Under the pieces are notes generated by a model, which worked only from the letters and a program-made list of their open reading frames with translations, was not told the DNA's origin and searched no databases. A stretch of DNA of 64,000 bases from Actinoplanes lobatus (GTDB lineage Bacteria; Actinomycetota; Actinomycetes; Mycobacteriales; Micromonosporaceae). Position 1 is the stretch's first letter, and each line of letters begins with the position of its first letter. Positions 58,484 to 64,000 of the stretch are shown here, piece by piece. Location of the stretch: positions 6,196,501 to 6,260,500 of the forward strand of contig NZ_JACHNC010000001.1 in the NCBI RefSeq assembly GCF_014205215.1, read 5' to 3'. The position numbers and the translations under genes were made by a program.

Positions 58484-59890
58484 CTACGCCGAGGCCACGC
58501 TGAGGGCACCGACCTTCTTGCGTTTCTTGGCCTCATACATCGCGAGGTCGGCGCGGGTGAGGATGGCGTCGGTGGTGTCGTGTGGCTGGGCGTCGGCGAC
58601 GCCCACGCTGACGCCGATGCGTACCTGCTCGCCACCGATGGTGAACGGTCGGGCGGCCAGCGTCCGGACCCGGTCGACCATCGCGTCGGCAGCCCCGGGG
58701 CCGCGGCAGACGATCACGAATTCGTCGCCACCGAAGCGGCCGACCAGGTCCTCGACCCGCAGACGGGCTCGTAGGTGTTCGGCCACGCCGATGAGCAGCG
58801 CGTCTCCGGCGGCGTGGCCGAGACGGTCGTTCACCGGCTTGAAGCCGTCCAGGTCGCAGAACAGCACGGCCAGATCTTCCGGTCCGGCGGCGAGTTCCCG
58901 GGTGATCCGCTCGACGGAGGCGGCGCGGTTGGGCAGTCCGGTCAGCGAGTCGGAGGTGGCCAGCCGGTGCAAGGCGGCCTCGGCCGCTCGGCGGGCGCGG
59001 GAGAGCCGGGCGATCCGCGCCATGACCAGTGGGATCATCACGACCGACGAGATCGCCAGCAGCAAACCGTCGGAGGGCAGGCCCAGCACTGCCCGGACCC
59101 CGCCGATGGCCGGGGCGATCGCGAGCATGATGCCGAGGAAGACCAACCGGCCGGTGGTCAGGTCGTCGACCGGGGTCGGGCCCGGCGCGGTCATCTGTGC
59201 CATCGACGGATGCAGCGCCGCGCCGCCGACCGCGACGAACGCCGCCATGTAAGGGATGTTCTGCCAGCCTGCACCGATCACGGCAGACACACTCTGAGCC
59301 AACGCGAATGCGACGGACGCGCAGAGCAACAGCACCGGTGCCGACGGTCGATAGGGTACGAGTGAGACCCGCAGCATCCCGCCCAGCGTGCCGGCCAACA
59401 GGAAGACGTTCAGGAACCGGATGATCTGCTGGTCGGTGGACATGCCGTCAGCGGTCATCGCCGGGAACAGAACGATGCTCCAGAGCACGCCGCTGAGCCC
59501 GATGGCAGCGATCACCGAATCGATGATCCCGCCGGTGTCCGCGCGTCCACGTCGCAGCACCACGGTCAGCGATGCCGCGAGCATCAGTGCGCCGCCCGTG
59601 ATCATGGTGAGCCTGACCACGCTGTCGGCGTCGGCGGCGGCCCTTCCGGCCTCCGCCAGCCGCCATGCCCAGACGGCGTTGCCGACGTCGTAGACGACGG
59701 TCCCGGCCAGCAGCAACCACCAGGCCACCCGCGCCGCCCCTGGCGTGGTGCGGCGCAGACCCGTCACCAGGGCCGGCAGCGGGCTGAGGCAGACCGCCAG
59801 AAGCAGCCAGCCCTGCTGATGTGCCGGCCAGACCGGGTAGGTCACCACGGCGAGGCCGGTCAGCGCAACGTACAGACGCGGCGTCAACAC
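58484..59890 (-). CDS. Membrane diguanylate cyclase (GGDEF domain)
   Basis: This protein of about 468 residues has eight to nine hydrophobic helices in the first ~300 residues (for example VTYPVWPAHQQGWLLLAVCL), then a GGDEF domain with the active site GRFGGDEFVIVC and the inhibitory I-site RVED five residues before it, so product inhibition is intact. Metal and substrate residues are in LAVLFCDLDGFKPVND. It synthesises cyclic di-GMP, which controls development in filamentous actinomycetes. The membrane sensor part is not a named domain that I recognise. The start is GTG 59890; the frame continues upstream through the nadE end without a better site. Confidence 0.9.
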   Translation of the reverse strand: MLTPRLYVALTGLAVVTYPVWPAHQQGWLLLAVCLSPLPALVTGLRRTTPGAARVAWWLLLAGTVVYDVGNAVWAWRLAEAGRAAADADSVVRLTMITGGALMLAASLTVVLRRGRADTGGIIDSVIAAIGLSGVLWSIVLFPAMTADGMSTDQQIIRFLNVFLLAGTLGGMLRVSLVPYRPSAPVLLLCASVAFALAQSVSAVIGAGWQNIPYMAAFVAVGGAALHPSMAQMTAPGPTPVDDLTTGRLVFLGIMLAIAPAIGGVRAVLGLPSDGLLLAISSVVMIPLVMARIARLSRARRAAEAALHRLATSDSLTGLPNRAASVERITRELAAGPEDLAVLFCDLDGFKPVNDRLGHAAGDALLIGVAEHLRARLRVEDLVGRFGGDEFVIVCRGPGAADAMVDRVRTLAARPFTIGGEQVRIGVSVGVADAQPHDTTDAILTRADLAMYEAKKRKKVGALSVASA

Positions 59891-59955
59891 GTTCCGTCTA
59901 TCGGCCGCGCCGGGCCGGGTATGAGGAAGCGATGCCAGCGCTTCGGGGGTGCGGG

Positions 59956-60777
59956 TCAGGGGCGCCACCAGTGGTCGAGCGGGGTGACCGGCAGGGCCCG
60001 CTTGTGGCGGGTGGCGAGGTAGAGCGATTCGAGGCGGCCCGCCACCTCCGGGGTGACGTCCGTGCCCTCCAGGTAGTCGTCGATCTCGTCGTAGGTGAGC
60101 CCGAGCGCCGCCTCGTCGGGCAGCCCGGGGCGATCGTCCTCGAGGTCGGCGGTCGGCACCTTCTGCCACGTGCTCGTCGGCGCGCCCAGTTCACGCAGGA
60201 GGGCGGCGCCCTGCCGTTTGGTCAGGCCGGTCAGCGGGGTGACGTCGACGCCGCCGTCACCGTGCTTGGTGAAGAAGCCGGTCACCGCCTCGGCGGCGTG
60301 GTCGGTGCCGACGACGAGCATGTTCAGCTGCCCGGCGATCGCGTACTGGGCGACCATGCGCTCGCGGGCCTTGACGTTGCCGCGGACGAAGTCGCGCAGC
60401 TCCTCGAAACCGGCGGCCACGGCGCCGGACACCGCGTCGGCGCCCGGTTTGACGTTCACCGCGATCGACCGGTCCGGGTCGATGAAGTCGAGCGCGATCC
60501 GCGCGTCGTGCTCGTCGGCCTGTACGCCGCACGGCAGCCGCACCGCGACGAACGTGGCGTCGTGGCCCTCCGCGCGCAGTTGCTCGCAGGCGAGCTGGCA
60601 CAGCTTTCCGGCCAGCGTGCTGTCCTGTCCTCCGCTGATCCCCAGCACGAGGCCGGTGGCCGGCGTCGACCGGAGGTAGTCCTTGAGGAATCCGACGCGT
60701 TCCCGGATCTCGTCCGCGGGTGCGATCGACGGATTCACGCCGAGCTCGGCCAGGATCTGTTTGCGTAGGTTCGCCAT
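59956..60777 (-). CDS. nadE: NH3-dependent NAD+ synthetase
   Basis: This 273-residue enzyme adenylates and amidates nicotinate adenine dinucleotide to NAD+. The PP-loop is SGGQDST (48-54) in [17 protein letters not shown]. Downstream segments [34 protein letters not shown] and [21 protein letters not shown] are classic for the single-domain enzyme that uses ammonia, with no glutaminase domain. It is separated from the upstream monooxygenase operon by a 13-bp-stem terminator, so it has its own promoter. The cyclase gene downstream starts 66 bases later. Confidence 0.96.
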   Translation of the reverse strand: MANLRKQILAELGVNPSIAPADEIRERVGFLKDYLRSTPATGLVLGISGGQDSTLAGKLCQLACEQLRAEGHDATFVAVRLPCGVQADEHDARIALDFIDPDRSIAVNVKPGADAVSGAVAAGFEELRDFVRGNVKARERMVAQYAIAGQLNMLVVGTDHAAEAVTGFFTKHGDGGVDVTPLTGLTKRQGAALLRELGAPTSTWQKVPTADLEDDRPGLPDEAALGLTYDEIDDYLEGTDVTPEVAGRLESLYLATRHKRALPVTPLDHWWRP

Positions 60778-60791
60778 CGTCGCACTGTACT

Positions 60792-60827
60792 GGGCGTGGA
60801 GTCCGGGTCGCCGCGGACTCCACGCCC
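60792..60827. terminator. Terminator after the monooxygenase gene
   Basis: GGGCGTGGAGTCC and GGACTCCACGCCC form a perfect 13-bp stem with a 10-base loop, nine bases past the stop of the minus-strand flavin monooxygenase. Confidence 0.85.
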
Positions 60828-60836
60828 GGCCGTGGG

Positions 60837-61901
60837 TCAGGTGGCCGCCGGGACCGGCTCGCGCAGCCGGTGGATGAGCGCGTCGCCCACCCGGGCGGTC
60901 TCCCGCTTGTACGGCGTGTCGGACAGGACGAAGTGGCTGATGCCCAGGTCGGCGTACTTGCGCAGGGCCGCGGCCACGTCGTCGGCGGAACCGACCAGCC
61001 AGGTCGTCCCGGCGCCGCCTCCGCCGTATTTGCCGGGTGCCGTGTAGAGGCAGCTGTCCAGCACCTCACCACGGTCGGCCAGGTCGAGCAGCCGCTGCTG
61101 GCCGACCGCGGCGCGGCGCAGCAACTCGGTGCTGCCGGTGCGGCCCGCCATCTCGGCGACCTTCTCCTCGGCGTCGTGCCAGGCCTGCTCGGTGGTGTCC
61201 CGGACCAGGGTGGTGATCCGCAGCCCGAACTCCAGCGGCGGCAGATCCCGGTCCAGGTCACGGCTGAGCGTGCGGAGCCGGTCGATGCGCTCGGCGACGC
61301 CGTCCAGCGGCTCACCCCAGAACAACTGCACATCGGCCTCGGTCGCGGCGACCTTCTCGGCGGCGGCTGACGCGCCACCGAAATAGAGGCGAGGACCATT
61401 CCGGTACGGGCGGGGCACGACCGTGGCATTCGTGACGCTGAAGTGCTCACCCGCGTACGTCACGTTCTCCTCGGTCCAGAGTCGCCGCGCGATGCGCATG
61501 AACTCCCTGGTCCGCGCGTACCTCGTGGCCTGATCTACCTCGATGTCGCCGTAGGCGGCGAGATTGTCCTGCCCGCTCACGATGTTGATCAGCAGCCGGC
61601 CGCCGGACAACCGGTCGAGAGTGGCGGCCGCGCTGGCGAAGTGCGCGGGCCGCCAGTAACCGGGCCGGATCGCGGCGAGTGGCTGGAACGTGGTGGTCCG
61701 GGCGGCGAGCGCGGTGGCGACCGTGAACGTGTCCGGCCGGCCCCAGCCGGTGCCGATCAGCGCGCCGGACCAGCCGTGCCGTTCCGCGGTGACGGCCAGG
61801 TCGACGCTGTGGTCGAGGGTGCCGTAGCCGTCGACCGCGTCGTCGCCGCGATGCCCGGGGTCGACGGTGTTGGGGATGTACCAAAGAAAGGTCGCGCTCA
61901 T
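60837..61901 (-). CDS. FMNH2-dependent monooxygenase (SsuD/alkanesulfonate type)
   Basis: The 354-residue luciferase-fold protein begins [21 protein letters not shown] and shows SsuD-type segments [67 protein letters not shown] and [28 protein letters not shown]. Members oxidise sulfonates or related organosulfur compounds to release sulfite. GGAGG lies seven bases before the ATG at 61901. That ribosome-binding site, and the overlapping stop codon before it, are supplied by a 77-bp repeat unit. It is the last gene of the operon with an aldo/keto reductase and another flavin monooxygenase. Confidence 0.92.
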   Translation of the reverse strand: MSATFLWYIPNTVDPGHRGDDAVDGYGTLDHSVDLAVTAERHGWSGALIGTGWGRPDTFTVATALAARTTTFQPLAAIRPGYWRPAHFASAAATLDRLSGGRLLINIVSGQDNLAAYGDIEVDQATRYARTREFMRIARRLWTEENVTYAGEHFSVTNATVVPRPYRNGPRLYFGGASAAAEKVAATEADVQLFWGEPLDGVAERIDRLRTLSRDLDRDLPPLEFGLRITTLVRDTTEQAWHDAEEKVAEMAGRTGSTELLRRAAVGQQRLLDLADRGEVLDSCLYTAPGKYGGGGAGTTWLVGSADDVAAALRKYADLGISHFVLSDTPYKRETARVGDALIHRLREPVPAAT

Positions 61902-61978
61902 GTCGGCACCTCCGCTTCGCTCCGGCGCCGCCATGAGTTCAAGACTGAGCCCGATGATTCGCTCGCAAGCTCGCTCAT
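61898..61978 (-). CDS. Micro-ORF 1 (26 codons) coupled to the flavin monooxygenase gene
   Basis: It reads MSELASESSGSVLNSWRRRS and ends SEAEVPT. Its TGA overlaps the monooxygenase ATG (ATGA, 61898-61901), and its own ATG overlaps the TGA of micro-ORF 2. The GGAGG inside its last codons serves as the ribosome-binding site of the next gene. It is probably a translational relay rather than a functional peptide, but it should be translated. Confidence 0.5.
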   Translation of the reverse strand: MSELASESSGSVLNSWRRRSEAEVPT

Positions 61979-62054
61979 GTCGGCACCTCCGCTTCGCTCC
62001 GGCGCCGCCATGAGTTCAAGACTGAGCCCAATGATTCGCTCGCAAGCTCGCTCA
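61901..62054. repeat. 77-bp tandem duplication carrying start and ribosome-binding signals
   Basis: Copy 1 is 61901-61977 and copy 2 is 61978-62054, with a single mismatch (position corresponding to codon 9). On the minus strand each unit begins ATGAGCGAGCTTGCGAGCGA and ends GGAGGTGCCGAC, directly before another ATGA. It is a portable start/ribosome-binding cassette. Its first 19 bases recur at the start of the MacB-like permease (28015). Confidence 0.93.
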
Positions 62055-62055
62055 T
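61975..62055 (-). CDS. Micro-ORF 2 (26 codons) coupled to the aldo/keto reductase stop
   Basis: It is identical to micro-ORF 1 except Leu for Ser at position 9. Its ATG overlaps the aldo/keto reductase TGA (62052-62054) and its TGA overlaps the ATG of micro-ORF 1, continuing the ATGA chain. It ends with the same internal GGAGG. Confidence 0.5.
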   Translation of the reverse strand: MSELASESLGSVLNSWRRRSEAEVPT

Positions 62056-63089
62056 GTGGCGCTCCGGCGGCGGCGGGCCGGATCGGTCACCGACGGCGGC
62101 TGGTAGCCCTGGTCACGGGCGGACAGTGTGACGCCGGGCGGCACGATCTTGTCGATCTCGTCGAGTACGTCCCGGCTCAACCGCACCTGGGCCGCGCCGA
62201 GCTGGTCCTCCAGCTGTTCGAGGGTGCGCGGGCCGATGATCGGGGCGGTGACGGCCGGGTGTTCCAGGACGAAGCCGAGCGCCAGATGGATTAGGGACAG
62301 GCCGGACTGTTCGGCCAGCAGCGCGAGGGCCTCGACGGCGGCGAGCTTGCCGGCGTTCTCCGGCGCGCCGATCTCGAACCGGCCGGGCTGGCGGCCGCCG
62401 CGGGTGGTGGCGGGTTGCGGGGCGCCCGCCCGGAACTTGCCGGAGAGCCAGCCGCCGGCCAGCGGGCTCCACGGGATGACGGCGAGGCCGTACCTCTGGG
62501 CGATCGGCAGGACCTCGCGTTCGATGCCGCGGGCCAGGATCGAGTACGGCGGCTGCTCGGAGACGACACGCTCCCGGCCGCGCTTCTCGGCGATCCACTG
62601 GCCCTCCACGATCGCCGACGGCTCGAACGTGGAGGTGCCGATGTAGCGGATCTTGCCCTGGTGGACGAGGTCGGACAGGGCGCCCAGGGTCTCGTCGAAG
62701 TCGGTGTCCTCCTCCGGGCGGTGCACCTGGTAGAGGTCGATGTGGTCGGTGCGCAGCCGGCGCAGGCTGTGCTCCACCTCGCGGACGATCCAGCGGCGGG
62801 AGTTGCCGAAGTGGTTCGGGTCGGTGCCGATCTGGCCGTGGAACTTGGTGGCCAGAAAGACGTCGTCGCGCCGGTTCTTCAGCGCCTTGCCGACGATCTC
62901 CTCGGATTCGCCCTGGCTGTAGACGTCGGCGGTGTCCACCAGGTTGATGCCGGCGTCCAGGGCCCGGTGGATGATCCGGATGCTGTCGTGGTGGTCGGGG
63001 TTGCCGCGTTCGCCGAACATCATGGTGCCCAGCGCCAGCGCGCTGACCTTGACGCCGGTACGCCCGAACGGCCGCAGGGGAATACTCAT
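62052..63089 (-). CDS. Aldo/keto reductase
   Basis: This 345-residue NADPH-dependent (alpha/beta)8 oxidoreductase shows the catalytic tetrad pattern with Asp and Tyr in NLVDTADVYSQGESE, Lys in FLATKFHGQ and His in LYQVHRPEED. The cofactor end is IIGPRTLEQLEDQLGAAQV. The start at 63089 has GGAG ten bases upstream and lies seven bases after the stop of the preceding flavin monooxygenase, so they form one operon. The last codons (SAT-stop) overlap micro-ORF 2. It may reduce the aldehyde released when the monooxygenases cleave their substrate; that is inference. Confidence 0.92.
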   Translation of the reverse strand: MSIPLRPFGRTGVKVSALALGTMMFGERGNPDHHDSIRIIHRALDAGINLVDTADVYSQGESEEIVGKALKNRRDDVFLATKFHGQIGTDPNHFGNSRRWIVREVEHSLRRLRTDHIDLYQVHRPEEDTDFDETLGALSDLVHQGKIRYIGTSTFEPSAIVEGQWIAEKRGRERVVSEQPPYSILARGIEREVLPIAQRYGLAVIPWSPLAGGWLSGKFRAGAPQPATTRGGRQPGRFEIGAPENAGKLAAVEALALLAEQSGLSLIHLALGFVLEHPAVTAPIIGPRTLEQLEDQLGAAQVRLSRDVLDEIDKIVPPGVTLSARDQGYQPPSVTDPARRRRSAT

Positions 63090-63096
63090 CGGTTGA

Positions 63097-64000
63097 TCAA
63101 CTCCAAAGTGTTCGCCGGGCGGGCAGGCCGTAGTGTTCGCGCAGCGTGCGGCCGGTGTACTCGGTGCGGAACAGGCCGCGCTCCTGGAGGATCGGCACCA
63201 CCTTGGTGGCGAACGCCTCGATGCCGGACGGCAGGACCGCGGGCATGATGTTGAAGCCGTCGGCCGCGCCGTTCTCGAAGTAGTGCTGGATCGTGTCGGC
63301 GACCTGCACCGGCGTACCGCTGAAGGTGCGGTGACCACGTCCGCCGCCGAGCTTGCCGATCAGCTGGCGGACCGTCAGGTTGTCGCGCCGTGCCCACTCC
63401 ACGACCAGGGTGCGGCGGCTCTTGTGGCCCTCGATCTCGTCCTCTTCCGGCAGGTCGGTGGGCAGCGGCTCGTCCAGGCGCAGCCGTTCGACCTCGACGC
63501 CGAGGACGGTGGCCAGCGTGCCGACCGCGTACTCGGGGCTGATCAGCCGTTCCAGCTCGGCCTCCCGTTCGAGGGCCTCGGCCGGGCTGTCGCCGATCAC
63601 CGGAACGATGCCGGGCAGCACGACCACGTGGTCGGGGTCGCGGCCGGCCGCGATGGCACGGCGTTTGATGTCGGCGTAGAACTCCTGGCTCTCGGCGAGG
63701 GTCGGGTTGGCCACGAAGATCGCCTCCGCCCACCTGGCGGCGAACTCCCTGCCGTTGTCCGACGAGCCGGCCTGCACCAGCAGCGGCCAGCCCTGCGGGG
63801 AGCGCGGCACGTTCAGCGCACCCTGCACCTGGAAGTGGGTGCCGTGGTGGTCGATGTCGCGGACCCGGTCGCGGACGGCGTGGACGCCGGACTCCTTGTC
63901 GGCCACGATCGCGTCGTCGGTCCAGCTGTCCCACAGTCTCGTGGAGACCTGGAGGAACTCGTCGGCCCGTTCGTACCGGGTCTTGTGCAGTGGCTGGTCG
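63097..64000 (-). CDS. LLM-class flavin monooxygenase (NtaA/SnaA/DmoA type), 5' part outside window
   Basis: The visible ~300 C-terminal residues begin beyond the right edge with QPLHKTRYERADEFLQVSTRLWDSW, the diagnostic stretch of the NtaA/SnaA/DmoA group (which also has HF.VQG.L..PRSPQG as in FQVQGALNVPRSPQGWPLL). Later parts are EFYADIKRRAIAAGRDPDHVVVLPG and GTPVQVADTIQHYFENGAADGFNIMPAVLPSG. The group oxidises nitrilotriacetate, dibenzothiophene derivatives or dimethyl sulfide. With the SsuD-like enzyme and the aldo/keto reductase, this points to use of an organosulfur or related compound. An internal GTG at 63906 is not the true start. Confidence 0.92.
   Translation of the reverse strand, partial: DQPLHKTRYERADEFLQVSTRLWDSWTDDAIVADKESGVHAVRDRVRDIDHHGTHFQVQGALNVPRSPQGWPLLVQAGSSDNGREFAARWAEAIFVANPTLAESQEFYADIKRRAIAAGRDPDHVVVLPGIVPVIGDSPAEALEREAELERLISPEYAVGTLATVLGVEVERLRLDEPLPTDLPEEDEIEGHKSRRTLVVEWARRDNLTVRQLIGKLGGGRGHRTFSGTPVQVADTIQHYFENGAADGFNIMPAVLPSGIEAFATKVVPILQERGLFRTEYTGRTLREHYGLPARRTLWS

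Overview
The window is about 70% G+C or higher, with GTG and TTG starts, many 4-bp ATGA/GTGA stop-start overlaps, an ECF sigma factor of the type with a C-terminal TPR extension, a SigE-family sigma factor, a deazaflavin-type nitroreductase and DrrAB-like transporters. This points to a filamentous actinomycete, most likely Micromonosporaceae (Actinoplanes-like). That placement is inferred; there is no rRNA, tRNA, CRISPR array or prophage here to fix it.

Left part (1-17 kb): a partial P-loop protein, a transglutaminase-fold protein, a scar made of a truncated gene and a frameshifted IS630-type transposase remnant, an SDR oxidoreductase, an Acg-type nitroreductase, a DUF1152 pair, a secreted serine hydrolase and a GH13 glycosidase. 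Next come a YciI/ECF sigma/TPR cluster whose TPR protein ends before the expected CHAT domain, and a MaoC dehydratase. A tyrosine-catabolic operon follows (hpd, hmgA, an uncharacterised gene, fumarylacetoacetase).

Middle part (17-33 kb): a NarL-type two-component pair, then a membrane-protein gene split by an intact ISAs1-family insertion sequence. The IS has 10-bp target duplications, and joining the flanks restores the reading frame exactly. A PadR-controlled DrrAB-like exporter follows, with a clear palindromic operator. Then come an OmpR-type two-component system with a lipoprotein and a MacAB-like exporter, and a three-gene ABC-2 transporter, one permease of which carries a large extracytoplasmic lectin-like (DUF1349-like) insert.

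33-42 kb: small regulators, lipoproteins and hypothetical proteins. Notable are an alpha/beta-hydrolase-LuxR fusion that has lost its catalytic residues, an ArsR/SRPBCC pair with two identical-type operators, a protein joining a degenerate adenylate-kinase-like domain to a nucleotidyltransferase, and a Tat-exported rhamnogalacturonan-acetylesterase-like SGNH hydrolase.

42-64 kb: an anaerobic fermentation operon (adhE, pflB, pflA), a secreted metzincin, an MFS exporter, and a 1-kb repeat-rich gap with a 71-bp tandem array and a dispersed repeat shared with position 34.4 kb. A secreted GH5 mannanase-like enzyme, a P450, a serine hydrolase, a 20-residue lysine-rich peptide gene, a polysaccharide deacetylase, an FKBP isomerase, a GGDEF cyclase and nadE follow. 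Last is a flavin monooxygenase/aldo-keto reductase operon, in which a 77-bp tandem duplication makes two overlapping 26-codon ORFs linking the genes by serial ATGA overlaps.

A cross-window theme is LacI-type palindromes in front of secreted or exported functions. One of them matches the CebR cellulose-regulator box exactly. No wholly new multi-gene system is demonstrated. The strongest candidates for new biology are the coupled micro-ORF chain, the unknown gene inside the tyrosine operon, the kinase-like/nucleotidyltransferase fusion and the catalytically dead hydrolase-LuxR regulator.
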